Below are positions 44,129-54,452 of a stretch of 64,000 nucleotides of DNA, one piece after another. Under the pieces are notes generated by a model that did not search any database, had not been told where the DNA came from, and saw only the letters and a list, made by a program, of their open reading frames with translations. The stretch is from Jejubacter sp036620675 (lineage in GTDB: Bacteria > Pseudomonadota > Gammaproteobacteria > Enterobacterales > Enterobacteriaceae), in assembly GCA_036620675.1 (NCBI GenBank), contig JAZHEE010000003.1; one strand, written 5' to 3'. A program made the translations under genes and the position numbers. Numbering within the stretch: position 1 is the stretch's first letter; every line of letters begins with the position of its first letter.

Positions 44129-44656
44129 TCATTTTTGAGGCATCGTTTCCGTATCGCTATTGTCAGACTTCGGCGCAGAAGCCAGGGTATTCAACAGCGC
44201 CTTATCCTGCAGCACCTTCATCACCAGACTTTCCGCTCCAGCCTTACCGTCCATATAAGTCTGTAAGTTAGCGAGCTGGGTACGCGCCTCCAGCAGCTGT
44301 GACAGAGAATCCACTTTGCGGGCAATGGCATCGGGAGAGAAATCGTCCATGCTTTCAAAAGTCATATCGACCATCAGTTGGCCTTCACCGGTTAAGGTAT
44401 TCGGCACTGCGAATGCCACGCGAGGCTGCATAGCCTTCATACGTTCATCAAAGTTATCGATATCAATGCTCAGAAACTTTCTGTCCGCGACGGGTGGAAG
44501 CGGCTCCAGGGGTTTCCCGGAAAGGTCGGCCAGAACCCCCATAACAAACGGCAGCTCAATCTTTTTTTCACTACCATAAATTTCCACATCGTATTCAATT
44601 TGTACGCGTGGCGCACGATTACGCGCAATAAATTTCTGTGAATTGCTTCTGCTCAT
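44129..44656 (-). CDS. tssB: T6SS sheath protein TssB
   Basis: A 175-residue small sheath subunit. The family hallmarks are RVQIEYDVEIYGSEKKIELP, FVMGVLADLSGKP, RKFLSIDIDNFDERM and LTGEGQLMVDMTFESMDDFS. The coupling to tssC is tight (17 bases). Directly upstream on the transcript is a fimbrial gene rather than clpV or tssA. Confidence 0.96.
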   Translation of the reverse strand: MSRSNSQKFIARNRAPRVQIEYDVEIYGSEKKIELPFVMGVLADLSGKPLEPLPPVADRKFLSIDIDNFDERMKAMQPRVAFAVPNTLTGEGQLMVDMTFESMDDFSPDAIARKVDSLSQLLEARTQLANLQTYMDGKAGAESLVMKVLQDKALLNTLASAPKSDNSDTETMPQK

Positions 44657-44746
44657 AATTGTAATTACTCTTCAAATAGCCGTTATAGATAAAACTTTCG
44701 TTTGCTTAATGGCTGGTATTTTCAATCTCCCGTTCAGTGCCTCCCA

Positions 44747-45334
44747 TTATTTATAGACAAGTTCTACACCTGCTGCCGCCCGGACTTTCCCTGGCGTTAC
44801 TGCAGCATTACCATTGGCATAATAACTTGCGGTAAATCGATGGGTTAATGGGTCACCTTCTGAAGAAATAATGTAATCCTGCCCGGTACTGGCATTATCA
44901 ATAACTACCTGACTTTCATTTTCCTTACGCAAGCGAATCTGTACATTACGGCTAAAATCAGCGCCGACATCATTGACCAGATTCCCGGTCAAACTGTCTG
45001 CGCTGGAAACGCTGCTATTAAAGAAAAGAGTGATGGTTCGACTGGCAGGGCAGTCTTTCAGTGTAATGTCGAAAGGTTTACTGCCTGCCTCAGCACCATT
45101 TTTACTAAGAGTATTTACTGACACCCTGCTTAATAACACCGTTTCATTATTAGTTCTATTATTAATAACGACATTGCAGGTTTCATCAGTATAATTACCG
45201 GTGAAATAGACATCCATTGAACAGTTCGAACTGCACGAGGCTTCGGCAATAGCCGCCGGCCCCCAGAGTAACGCCAGATATAAGCCATAGCGAGTATATT
45301 TTTTTGCTGGCGAACTAATCATATTTAATGACAT
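44747..45334 (-). CDS. Fimbrial subunit, second pilin of the cassette
   Basis: A 195-residue type-1-like pilin with signal sequence (YLALLWGPAAIAEA) and an extra Cys pair near the mature N-terminus (CSSNCSMD). The immunoglobulin-like pilin core follows (GNYTDETCNVVINNRTNN, SKPFDITLKDCPASRTITLF) and a C-terminal donor-groove strand ending VELVYK. Its start codon overlaps the usher stop. It is probably a minor subunit or terminator. It is the last fimbrial gene, 90 bases before tssB. Confidence 0.85.
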   Translation of the reverse strand: MSLNMISSPAKKYTRYGLYLALLWGPAAIAEASCSSNCSMDVYFTGNYTDETCNVVINNRTNNETVLLSRVSVNTLSKNGAEAGSKPFDITLKDCPASRTITLFFNSSVSSADSLTGNLVNDVGADFSRNVQIRLRKENESQVVIDNASTGQDYIISSEGDPLTHRFTASYYANGNAAVTPGKVRAAAGVELVYK

Positions 45335-47949
45335 ACAACACCTACCTGGATAACAGAGCCGGAGGCCTGGTTAATTTTACTGATGAGGCTGGAATCGGAA
45401 TAGATAGTACAGAGACGGTCGCCTGCTGCATTTCTAACGTACAGATTTTCTTTGTCAGCCTTCCATCCGCGAACAAAAGCCATACCGCTCTGGCCAATAA
45501 TTCCCAGACTTACATTACGCTCATCCACAACATCGGCGCCAATAGGTAAATAATTATTCTGCCCATCACGCACAATCAGCACTACCGGAGCACCCACGAG
45601 CGTTTTGATATTCACCCGAATCGCCGCACCCATACGAGGAATAACCGTGTTTTCATTTTCCAGCACATCCACAGTATCAGGCAGGCCAGCAGTATCCAAA
45701 GCAATCGTATTTTCATGGTAAGGGCTCAGCGACGGCATAATTGCATAGCCATTTCCGTCAATGCGCGAACCATAACCATTAAGCATTTTGGCGCCTTCCG
45801 CACCAGGGGCATTCACCAGTGCGAATGGCAGATCTCCCAGTCGCGGCCCCAGCGTCAAACCGCCGCTATGGGCGACCAGGCTACCGTTCCCGGTGAAGGA
45901 AATCTGGCGCGACCTGCTCCCCACCGAAGCCGTTGAGCCAAATTGCCCCCAGCTGGAGTTATAGTTCACGTTGCCGGTAAACACGCTCTGAGCCGAATCA
46001 TTGCGTACTTTATTTACCGACGCACCTATTCCATAGCTCAGCTCATTCTGCTCGCCCTGGCTACCGATGGCATTCATCTGAACGGAACTTGCTCCGTCGT
46101 TATCATGCGACACTGAGGAATAAAAGGTGTTAAACAGCGGCTTTTCAACAATGGTGCTATGTCCCAGCGGGACACTAATCGTAAACATTACGCTGTTTAC
46201 ATCACGGCCATCACTGTTAAAAGCCCGCGCGGCCGCCACAGACCAGGTGAAATATCTTTCGCTCTTGTTATAAGTCAGCATGTACTGGCTCGATGAAGAA
46301 CGCGAATCCCAGTAATTGTAGAAATTACCGGAAAAGGTAATACGCGCACTATCCCACAATGGCTGACCAATATTCACCGAGAAACGCTCTCGGGTGCGAT
46401 AATCCACCATAAAGTGATCCTCGCGACTCCCATAACGCGCTATGGAAGCATCCCTGAAGCTGTAAAAGCCTTTTGATGAATAGCGATAGGCCGCCAGCGT
46501 CACGTCGGTATTGGTTGAATCCAGATATTTACTGAAACCGATATTATAGCTATTACCTGACGACGAGCGTCCCTGGCCAAGCTCACTGCGTGCGTGGGTG
46601 GCGTCCATGGAAATACCGCCCACCGGGGTATTAAAAGCATGTCCAATACCTAACGCCGTATACCCGTCGGAAAGCTGCCCACCACCATACAGCGTGTACA
46701 TATTGCCCAAACCGTACTGATAAAACCCCTGGGCGACGCCTGGACGCTCACGCAGCGAGTCATCTCGCAGTTTCCCCACTGTTACGCCGAAGCGAGAGAT
46801 ACCCTCGCGTAATAGCATGGGTGGCGCGGAATAGGGTATCGACTGGGTTCTGATACGTCCATCCGCTTCCATAATAGTCATCAGCAGATCGCCACCGTAG
46901 CCCATAGCACCGATATCGCTCAGTTCAAAAGGGCCAGCAGGTACCGTTGTTTCATAAATCGTCTGGCCACGCTGAGTCACGCGCACCCGGGCATTGGTCT
47001 CGGCTATCCCGCGCAGCAGCGGCGTATAATAGCGCAGTCCATCCGGCAACATGCGATCGTCGGATTGCAGCTGAATACCGCGAATAGACAGACTGTCGAA
47101 CAGATAGCCGCTGGTCGTGCTGTCGCCAAGGGTCAACTGGCTCTTCAGCGCCGGTATATCACGTTGAACGTAGGTGAATAAATTCTGAGTATGGGTCGAT
47201 TCATTGCGAGTCCAGTTGGTGTTGATACGCTTACGCAACCGCCAGCCATACATATTCACACCGGCTAAAATACCGAGGTTGCCGCTTACCTGGTGACCAT
47301 CGTTACCACGAAAGCGCTCTGTGCTCTGCTGTGCGTAAATATTCGCGTTATAATCCAGCATGCCCATGGACACGCCGCTCTGCCAGGCATTGGGGTCGGT
47401 ATAGCCGCGTGGGTACTGAACGGTGTAGGCCTGAGGAATCACCAAATTGAGATAGAAATCCCCTGCCAGATAGTCGGCCCGGGCCCCCTCCGGTACCCAT
47501 TGTTCAATAGGCGCGCACTGCGCCTTTGCCTCAGACCCTACCAGGGTTGTCGGCTCCTGAGAGACTTTCACCCCCAATTTTACGAGCTGTTGATAGGTAA
47601 AGCAGGGTTGGGCGCTGGCGCCCTCGGTGGGGGAAACAAAAGAGACAGTATGCTGGCCCCGACTGTCGCCATTAACGACCACCTGCACCACAAAGTCACC
47701 CGCTGGATTAGGGTTCCCTTGAGAATAACGGGAAACGTCCACGCTAACGCCATGAATAAAATCACTATTGAACCGAACATTTTTACTTCCGCTATCCTGC
47801 GGACTAGCAACAGTAATATCGGAACCCTCCTGGGCCCCTACAGAAAAGCTGGCACCTAAAGAAGCAATAAGAATATGGCGGATCGCAGACGCTATTAGCG
47901 TTTTACGCTTCATCAGTCGCAAATATGTTTTTGACTCTGTCGGCTTCAC
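45325..47949 (-). CDS. Fimbrial outer-membrane usher
   Basis: This 874-residue FimD-type usher shows all four parts in order: the N-terminal chaperone-binding domain (VRFNSDFIHGVSVDVSRYSQ), the 24-strand pore with the plug (DRMLPDGLRYYTPLLRGIAE, GPFELSDIGAMGYGGDLLMT), and the two C-terminal domains (GAPVVLIVRDGQNNYLPIGA, CTIYSDSSLISKI). It overlaps the minor pilin gene by 10 bp. No frameshift is seen, so the usher should be functional. Confidence 0.94.
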   Translation of the reverse strand: MKPTESKTYLRLMKRKTLIASAIRHILIASLGASFSVGAQEGSDITVASPQDSGSKNVRFNSDFIHGVSVDVSRYSQGNPNPAGDFVVQVVVNGDSRGQHTVSFVSPTEGASAQPCFTYQQLVKLGVKVSQEPTTLVGSEAKAQCAPIEQWVPEGARADYLAGDFYLNLVIPQAYTVQYPRGYTDPNAWQSGVSMGMLDYNANIYAQQSTERFRGNDGHQVSGNLGILAGVNMYGWRLRKRINTNWTRNESTHTQNLFTYVQRDIPALKSQLTLGDSTTSGYLFDSLSIRGIQLQSDDRMLPDGLRYYTPLLRGIAETNARVRVTQRGQTIYETTVPAGPFELSDIGAMGYGGDLLMTIMEADGRIRTQSIPYSAPPMLLREGISRFGVTVGKLRDDSLRERPGVAQGFYQYGLGNMYTLYGGGQLSDGYTALGIGHAFNTPVGGISMDATHARSELGQGRSSSGNSYNIGFSKYLDSTNTDVTLAAYRYSSKGFYSFRDASIARYGSREDHFMVDYRTRERFSVNIGQPLWDSARITFSGNFYNYWDSRSSSSQYMLTYNKSERYFTWSVAAARAFNSDGRDVNSVMFTISVPLGHSTIVEKPLFNTFYSSVSHDNDGASSVQMNAIGSQGEQNELSYGIGASVNKVRNDSAQSVFTGNVNYNSSWGQFGSTASVGSRSRQISFTGNGSLVAHSGGLTLGPRLGDLPFALVNAPGAEGAKMLNGYGSRIDGNGYAIMPSLSPYHENTIALDTAGLPDTVDVLENENTVIPRMGAAIRVNIKTLVGAPVVLIVRDGQNNYLPIGADVVDERNVSLGIIGQSGMAFVRGWKADKENLYVRNAAGDRLCTIYSDSSLISKINQASGSVIQVGVVCH

Positions 47950-48039
47950 TTCTCTGACTCCCTTAACAGAACCTATACCGGCCCTTTAAAAAATATATTC
48001 ATCCATGACAGCGGACTTTATTCTTATAGAAATTTACCC

Positions 48040-48798
48040 TTACTCATTAATTATCATTGACTGACCCTGGGAACGCGTTAACGATAATTTAAGCACGCTA
48101 CCATAATCATTAATCAAATTTACACTGGCACCGTTGACGCCAGCTGTTGATGCATTCTTACTGGAAATGCCGAACTCTTTACTGGACATGGGGGCAATCA
48201 TATCAACATTCAGGCTAACTTTGCCGTTACCCGTATTCAGCGCAGCCGAATCAAAGGAAAAATAATACGGTGTCGGGTTTGTTACCCGCAAGCCTTTGCT
48301 GGTCAACGTCCAGGTCAGTTTCCCTGCCTCCTGAGCACTGGTGCTTTTCAGCGTACTCGGGCGGTAGAAAATTTTAATTCTGGTGCGGAACGCTAACTCC
48401 AGACGATCGGAATTGGCCGCCTGTTCATTCACCGGTGGGATTTCCAGCAAATTAAACCAAAATACGGACTCGCGATCCTGTGGCAGGTTCATACCATTAT
48501 AAATAAGACGAATGCTCTGCCCCTTCCCGGGCTCCACGCGATATACTGGCGGAGTAACCGTAAATGGCACCTGCATTTTGTTAATATCTTCATTCTTACT
48601 GCCGTCATCAACCCAGACCTGAACCAAAACAGGCAAAGAACCTTTGTTGGTTGTCCTTACCGTTTTCTCCCGCTCACCGCCCGGGAAAATAATACGAGTT
48701 CCGGAAATCGTCATTCCAGCAACGGCCAACTGTGTCGATAATGCCAGAAAAATAATTATCGTTATAAACTTAGAATACAATACCTGCAAATATTTCAT
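48040..48798 (-). CDS. Periplasmic fimbrial chaperone
   Basis: A PapD/FimC-like chaperone of about 252 residues. It starts with a signal peptide (FITIIIFLALSTQLAVA), then the G1-type strand GMTISGTRIIFPGGEREKTV, LPVLVQVWVDDGSKN, PPVYRVEPGKGQSIRLIYNG and ESVFWFNLLEIPP, the classic chaperone signature. I use ATG 48798 because GGA lies 10-11 bases upstream; an in-frame ATG at 48822 is also possible. It donates a strand to pilins and delivers them to the usher. Confidence 0.93.
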   Translation of the reverse strand: MKYLQVLYSKFITIIIFLALSTQLAVAGMTISGTRIIFPGGEREKTVRTTNKGSLPVLVQVWVDDGSKNEDINKMQVPFTVTPPVYRVEPGKGQSIRLIYNGMNLPQDRESVFWFNLLEIPPVNEQAANSDRLELAFRTRIKIFYRPSTLKSTSAQEAGKLTWTLTSKGLRVTNPTPYYFSFDSAALNTGNGKVSLNVDMIAPMSSKEFGISSKNASTAGVNGASVNLINDYGSVLKLSLTRSQGQSMIINE

Positions 48799-48890
48799 AG
48801 CAACAATCCATGTATTACACATTTAGCCAGATAAGATTTGATAGGGTGGCGAATATTCGCCACCCAGAATTAACTAAACCATGAACTCAA

Positions 48891-49427
48891 TTACGGATAA
48901 ACGAGGGTGTAATTGGCTCTGGCCTGTACTTTACCCGCAGTAGTCTGACCGGTTGCATAGTAACCACCAAAGTAACGCATGGTCGCCGCGCCACCAGATA
49001 CAGCGGCAGCAGCACCAGCTTCACCCAGTTTCAGCTGCTGCTCGTCAGAGTTGTACAGACGAACCTGAACCTGACCTGCTTTACTGCCAGTGCCAGTGAA
49101 GTTATTGGTCAGGTTACCAGTGGTGCTATCCATACCGGTGCTGCCAATCGCTTCAAAATGTGCAGCAACCTGGGTAATAGGAGCCGGGCAATCCTCAACT
49201 TTAATGTCGAAGCCTTTAGAGCCAGCAGTATCACCGCTCTTAACCAAGGTCTGTGTAGAAACCTTCGGCAGCTCAACAACGATATCCTTGTAACCGCTGG
49301 AGATGGTACAGGTATCAGAAATCAGCTCACCATTAAAGGTTACAGTGCCCTGAGTATCCGCAGCCAGAGCAGAAGCGGAAGCCGTAGTCAGCGCCAGTGC
49401 GCACAGTGCCAGTTTGAATTTACGCAT
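48891..49427 (-). CDS. Major fimbrial subunit
   Basis: A 178-residue type-1-like pilin. The signal peptide (MRKFKLALCALALTTASASA then LAA) precedes the mature N-terminal donor strand DTQGTVTFNGELISDTC. The paired cysteine is in KVEDCPAPI, and the C-terminal YTLVYP ends in the penultimate Tyr typical of pilins. I use ATG 49427 because AGGGAA lies seven bases upstream. It is first in the fimbrial cassette and probably the shaft protein. Confidence 0.93.
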   Translation of the reverse strand: MRKFKLALCALALTTASASALAADTQGTVTFNGELISDTCTISSGYKDIVVELPKVSTQTLVKSGDTAGSKGFDIKVEDCPAPITQVAAHFEAIGSTGMDSTTGNLTNNFTGTGSKAGQVQVRLYNSDEQQLKLGEAGAAAAVSGGAATMRYFGGYYATGQTTAGKVQARANYTLVYP

Positions 49428-49533
49428 ATAAATATTCCCTATTTTAGTATTACGATAAAAGACAACGACATACATGTCGTTTATTTACAACAACTAATTT
49501 CCTTGTTGACTATTTCGTTGGCAGGCCCTCCAT

Positions 49534-52197
49534 TTAAACCACAATTTCAACACCTGTTTCTTCCTGAACCGTAATATGCATTTCCGAGCTATCTTTGACC
49601 GTCGCTCTATCCATATTTAAAACAGCACTGCCGATCTTCGGTAAAATATTTTTTTCTATAAAGCGAATAAGCATCCTGGCGCCGGTTTCCGCTACCGGAC
49701 ACCGATCAACGACATGTTGAACCAGTGCATCGCTGTATTTCAGCGATATATCATGATGCTCCCGAGCCCTTGCCACAATACGATCAAGATGAATCCTGAC
49801 TATATGCTGAAGAGACTCACGCTCTAACGGTAGATAAGGGATAACGCTTACCCTACCTAAAAATGCTGCCGGGAAAACTTTTAGTAATTCCGGCTGTAAT
49901 AGCGCCAACAGACTCTCTGTTTCTGGCATAGTGTCCGGATCGGCACAGGCACTACTTAATATTTCGCTACCAACATTACTGGTCAGCAAAATAATCGTAT
50001 TACGGAAGTCAATCTGTCGCCCTTCCCCATCTTCCATCGAGCCTTTATCAAAAACCTGGAAAAACAGCTCATGAACATCCGGATGCGCCTTTTCCACTTC
50101 ATCCAGCAACACAACGCTATAGGGTTTACGACGTACAGCTTCAGTCAGAACGCCGCCTTCGCCATAGCCGACATACCCTGGCGGCGATCCCTTTAGCGAC
50201 GAAACGGTATGCGCTTCCTGATACTCACTCATGTTAATCGTGATTAAGTTTTGCTCACCACCATATAGCTGACTGGCAATCGCCAGCGCGGTTTCAGTTT
50301 TCCCCACGCCAGACGGCCCCGCCAGCATAAAGACGCCGAACGGCTTTTGTGGATCGGCCAGACCAGCACGAGCAGTCTGAATGCTCTCACTCAGGCAGGT
50401 CAGCGCATATTCCTGGCCAATTACTCGCTCCGCCAGTCTCTGGGGAAGCTCCATCACCGCACTGACGTCATCTTTCAACACCTGGCCAACTGGAATACCA
50501 GTCCAACTGGCTACGATGGCTGCAACCACGCTGGCATTTACCTCGGCCTGCACCAACGGCTGCTCATGGCGGATCTCACTTAACGAGCATTCCAGCTCGT
50601 TCAGACGCTCCTGCAGCTTCGCCACCGTTTCCGGCTCCTGAACCTCTTCACCCGCTGTCGCATTCAGCAATTGCTGGCGGATTTCATTAATGCCGGCAAC
50701 CAGTTCGCACTCCTGCATCCAGCGCTGATCCAGCCGCTCCGCTTCACCGGCATATTCGCTAATCGTGCTCTGAATACCCGCCAGTCGCTCGCCGTCTTCT
50801 TTACCAAAATGAACCGCCTTTTCCAGCAATGACAGTTCCGTTTGAGCTGACTGACTACGAAATTTGAGCATCTGCAGTTCAGTTGGCGGCGAATGCTGCG
50901 CCACAGCAACCCGGGCGCAGGCGGTATCCAACAGGCTGATTGCCTTATCTGGCAGCTGGCGAGCCGGGATATAGCGATGAGAGAGGCGTACGGCCGCACG
51001 CAATGCTTCATCCATGATCCATACCCCGTGATGACGCTCCAGAACCGGCAATAGTCCGCGCAACATCGAGATCGCCACATCTTCCGAAGGCTCTTCCACC
51101 TGGAGAACCTGAAAACGTCGAGTCAGAGCGGGATCTTTTTCAATATGCCGCTTAAATTCGCTCCAGGTCGTGGCACCAATAGTGCGCAGTTGCCCACGCG
51201 CCAGCATCGGTTTCATCAGATTCGCAGCATCGCCAGTACCGGCATTGCCACCAGCCCCCACCAGCGTGTGTACCTCATCGATAAACAGAATGACGGGTTC
51301 AGCAGAATTAACCGCCTCTTCCAACACGGCTTTTAAGCGTGCCTCGAATTCCCCTTTCATGCTGGCACCGGCAGACAATGCCACCACATCAAGCGTCAAC
51401 AGTCTGACATTCGACAATGAAGGTGGAACTTCACCTGCGGCGATAGCCAGCGCCAGTCCTTCGACAACAGCCGTTTTACCCACACCGGCTTCGCCGGTAA
51501 GCAGCGGATTGTTCTGGCGGCGGCGCAACAGAATATCCACCATGGTATTGATCTCTTTATCGCGCCCCAGCACCGGATCGATCTTGCCTTCTCGCGCTAG
51601 TGCTGTCAGATCGGTGGAATACTGAGCCAGTCCGCCGCCACGAGACTCGCCGAGCGCATTACTGGCTTCGCCGGGAACGCCAGCGCCTCCCGCCACGCTG
51701 TTATCGCTGGCAATATCGTCTTGCTCTTCGGATTCCCGAATAATATAACCAAGATCTTTACTTAAATTTTCCAGCGAAATCTTTTCAAACGCTCCGGAAA
51801 TTGCAAAAAGCGCCCGACGTAATTCCATGGTAGTCAGCAACGCCATTAATAAATGGCCGCTGCGGATACAACTGTTATGGCATTCAAGACTGGCGAACAC
51901 CCATGCACGTTCAATCGCCAGTTCAATATGATAGGAAAAATCCGAAATAGCGCTGGCACCTGAAGGAAGCCGCGTTAATGCCTGAGCTAAATCACGCTCC
52001 AGCGTTTCCGCATCTACTTCAAAATAGCGAATAATATGCCGCAGGTCAGTATTCTCCTGCTGATACAACTGAGTTAACCAGTGCACCAGTTCAACATAGG
52101 GGTTACCGCGTAATTTACACAACGTAGTCGCGCTTTCTATGTTTTTAAACAGCGTCGTATTCAGCTTACCAAATAGATTCTTCCGTGTTATAGCCAC
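49534..52197 (-). CDS. clpV: T6SS sheath-recycling ATPase ClpV (TssH)
   Basis: This AAA+ unfoldase of about 887 residues has two nucleotide-binding domains: NNPLLTGEAGVGKTAVVEGL with ILFIDEVHTLVGAGG, and GPSGVGKTETALAIA with VVLLDEVEKAHPDVHELFFQ. An N-terminal ClpN-type domain (EHIEL-like segment with SLECHNSCIRSGHLLMALL) and an inserted coiled-coil are also present. It disassembles contracted TssBC sheaths. The start is a GTG: 52197 has AGGG eleven bases upstream, 52209 overlaps it. It is the first gene of the minus-strand operon, separated from tssB by the four fimbrial genes. Confidence 0.95.
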   Translation of the reverse strand: MAITRKNLFGKLNTTLFKNIESATTLCKLRGNPYVELVHWLTQLYQQENTDLRHIIRYFEVDAETLERDLAQALTRLPSGASAISDFSYHIELAIERAWVFASLECHNSCIRSGHLLMALLTTMELRRALFAISGAFEKISLENLSKDLGYIIRESEEQDDIASDNSVAGGAGVPGEASNALGESRGGGLAQYSTDLTALAREGKIDPVLGRDKEINTMVDILLRRRQNNPLLTGEAGVGKTAVVEGLALAIAAGEVPPSLSNVRLLTLDVVALSAGASMKGEFEARLKAVLEEAVNSAEPVILFIDEVHTLVGAGGNAGTGDAANLMKPMLARGQLRTIGATTWSEFKRHIEKDPALTRRFQVLQVEEPSEDVAISMLRGLLPVLERHHGVWIMDEALRAAVRLSHRYIPARQLPDKAISLLDTACARVAVAQHSPPTELQMLKFRSQSAQTELSLLEKAVHFGKEDGERLAGIQSTISEYAGEAERLDQRWMQECELVAGINEIRQQLLNATAGEEVQEPETVAKLQERLNELECSLSEIRHEQPLVQAEVNASVVAAIVASWTGIPVGQVLKDDVSAVMELPQRLAERVIGQEYALTCLSESIQTARAGLADPQKPFGVFMLAGPSGVGKTETALAIASQLYGGEQNLITINMSEYQEAHTVSSLKGSPPGYVGYGEGGVLTEAVRRKPYSVVLLDEVEKAHPDVHELFFQVFDKGSMEDGEGRQIDFRNTIILLTSNVGSEILSSACADPDTMPETESLLALLQPELLKVFPAAFLGRVSVIPYLPLERESLQHIVRIHLDRIVARAREHHDISLKYSDALVQHVVDRCPVAETGARMLIRFIEKNILPKIGSAVLNMDRATVKDSSEMHITVQEETGVEIVV

Positions 52198-52571
52198 AAT
52201 AAAACACACCCTGTTTTAATTAATTTTTTATGTCATAAAAGTTAAAACCTTTAGCACCATCGAAAGTCTGGAGCTACAGCCGCCCACTTCATGGACAGGG
52301 AAACTGTTATTGCCAGAAAATAGTAATGAACAACGCCAAAAATAAAAACACTCCAGACGCCCCCTCCTCCCTTTTAAGAATACGGCCCGAAACCCATTCT
52401 TAAATTAGTTAACATAGCCACCGTGCACGTCGTAAATTTTATTTTTACTTTTAAAATCGCAACACAAAGAAAGTGTGAACATATCTTCCAGAAGAACATT
52501 ACCGGACACGCCAGAAAATATCTTCTGGCTGTGAAACGCTGGCCCACATACTACAAATAACAGGGTTACAC
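52198..52571. promoter_or_regulatory. Divergent control region between clpV and tssF operons
   Basis: A 374-bp AT-rich non-coding region separates the two divergent T6SS operons, so it must hold both promoters. Two inverted repeats are visible: GTCTGGAG (52266-52273) with CTCCAGAC (52351-52358), and GCCAGAA (52510-52516) with TTCTGGC (52523-52529), the latter probably in the tssF leader RNA. I could not identify a sigma-54 site or a specific regulator box. Confidence 0.55.
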
Positions 52572-54452
52572 GTGGAACATAATTTTCTTGATTACTACAA
52601 CCAAGAGCTGACCTTCATCAGGGAGATGGCGCGCGAATTCGCCGATCGTCACCCCAAGATTGCTGGTCGCCTGGGTATGCACGGCATTGAAGTCGCCGAT
52701 CCTTATGTCGAGCGCTTAATCGAAGCTTTTTGCTTTCTGTCCGCCAGAACGCAAATAAAACTGGACGCCGAGTTTCCTAAATTTACTCAGCGATTACTGG
52801 ATATTACATATCCTAATTACAACTCACCGACACCGTCGATGGGGGTAGTACAACTTCGCCCCAATCTGAGCGAAGGCGATCTGACCCATGGTTATACCAT
52901 TCCGAAGCGTAGTGCCTTCTATAGCCGCATTCTGCCAGGAGAAATGAGTCGCTGCGAATTCCGCAATAATCAGGAAGTGACTCTCTGGCCGTTAGAGATT
53001 GTGGAAGCCCGACTGACATCGGTTCCGCCCGATATTCCGAATCTGACGGATTACCACATTCACCATAACCGGCTGAAGGGGGCGCTACGCCTTAAGCTCC
53101 AGCTTCAGGGGGAGTTGGTATTCTCTGAACTTAAGGGACTGGATCAGCTACCTTTTTATATTCAGGGCGATGAACGGGTTGTCTCCCATACCTTTGAGCT
53201 ATTGCATGGCAGCCACGTTGCGACAGTTATCCGCTCTGGCGATCGCGATACCGCCCAGTATCACGTGGTCAGCAAACAACCGCTAAAATTCGAAGGACTG
53301 GCGCCGGATCAAAGCCTGCTTCCCTTACAATGGAATATGTTCCACGGTCATACGCTGTTCCAGGAATATATCTGCTGCCGCGAGCGATTTTACTTTTTCT
53401 CGCTGACCCAACTTGCTGCGGCTCTGGAAAAAAACAACACGAACCAGGTCGAGATAATTATTCTGCTGGAAAAATTACCACAGGATTTGGTTCCACATCT
53501 TAACGCTTCGCGCTTCTTATTGTTCTGTACGCCGGTAATTAATCTGTTCCCCAGAAGAGTAGATCGCATTGAAGTTAATCGTGCGCTGAATAATTTCCAT
53601 ATCGTCCCCGATCGCAGCCGACCTCTCGACTATGAAGTTTTCTCAGTCAATAAGGTCATGGGGCTACAGGCGGAAACCAGCGAAGAGCTAACCTTTAACC
53701 CCCTCTACCAGACCCGCCACAGCGATACCGGAAACTTTGGCCGCTATTTCTCGGTGCGACGTGAACTCCGGGCCAAAGAGAATAGCGTGCGCAAGTACGA
53801 TACCCGCACGCCATACAGCGGCACCGAAATATTTATCTCGCTGGTCGATCAGCAGGAGGCTCCGTACAGCGAGCATATCCGCTATCTGCTGGTCGATGCG
53901 ATGGTCACTAACCGCGATTTGCCACGTCTGCTGATAAGCTCCGGCAGTTTCGATCTCACGATGTCCGACTCGGTGCCTGTGCACGGCGTCCGCTTCGTCA
54001 GTTCACCCAGCGCCCCGCGCCCGCCGTTCGCGGTGGGGGAAGCCGCATGGCGCCTCATCCGCCTGCTGAGCTTTAACTATTTACCGCTGTCAGAAATGGC
54101 CCACGCTCAGGGGGGCGAGTCGCTGCGTAACATGCTGCGCCTGTTTACCACTGCGGCAGATCTGGAGTCCATTGCACAGATCGACAGCCTGGTCGGGTGT
54201 AAAACAGAGCCGGTCGTCCGTCGCCTTAACGGTGACGGGCTGCTGGTATATGGCCGCGGCGTACGTTGTAGCCTGACCGTGGATGAAGAAGGTTTTTCAG
54301 GCGTCAGCCCTTATCTGTTCGGCCTGATTATGGAGAACTTCCTGTCCCGCCATGCGGCCATCAATATTTTCACCGAAACCGAACTGCACTCCATGCAGCG
54401 CGGTTTGGTTGGGCGCTGGAAGGCACGCCCGGGTAAACGAGGCGCGTTATGA
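52572..54452 (+). CDS. tssF: T6SS baseplate protein TssF
   Basis: A 626-residue baseplate wedge protein (TssF/VasA). Family stretches are LDYYNQELTFIREMAREFAD, FCFLSARTQIKLDAEFPKFT, RLLDITYPNYNSPTPSM and TPYSGTEIFISLVDQQE. The start is GTG, eight bases after AGGG. The 3' end overlaps tssG by four bases (ATGA). It opens the plus-strand operon. Confidence 0.95.
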   Translation: MEHNFLDYYNQELTFIREMAREFADRHPKIAGRLGMHGIEVADPYVERLIEAFCFLSARTQIKLDAEFPKFTQRLLDITYPNYNSPTPSMGVVQLRPNLSEGDLTHGYTIPKRSAFYSRILPGEMSRCEFRNNQEVTLWPLEIVEARLTSVPPDIPNLTDYHIHHNRLKGALRLKLQLQGELVFSELKGLDQLPFYIQGDERVVSHTFELLHGSHVATVIRSGDRDTAQYHVVSKQPLKFEGLAPDQSLLPLQWNMFHGHTLFQEYICCRERFYFFSLTQLAAALEKNNTNQVEIIILLEKLPQDLVPHLNASRFLLFCTPVINLFPRRVDRIEVNRALNNFHIVPDRSRPLDYEVFSVNKVMGLQAETSEELTFNPLYQTRHSDTGNFGRYFSVRRELRAKENSVRKYDTRTPYSGTEIFISLVDQQEAPYSEHIRYLLVDAMVTNRDLPRLLISSGSFDLTMSDSVPVHGVRFVSSPSAPRPPFAVGEAAWRLIRLLSFNYLPLSEMAHAQGGESLRNMLRLFTTAADLESIAQIDSLVGCKTEPVVRRLNGDGLLVYGRGVRCSLTVDEEGFSGVSPYLFGLIMENFLSRHAAINIFTETELHSMQRGLVGRWKARPGKRGAL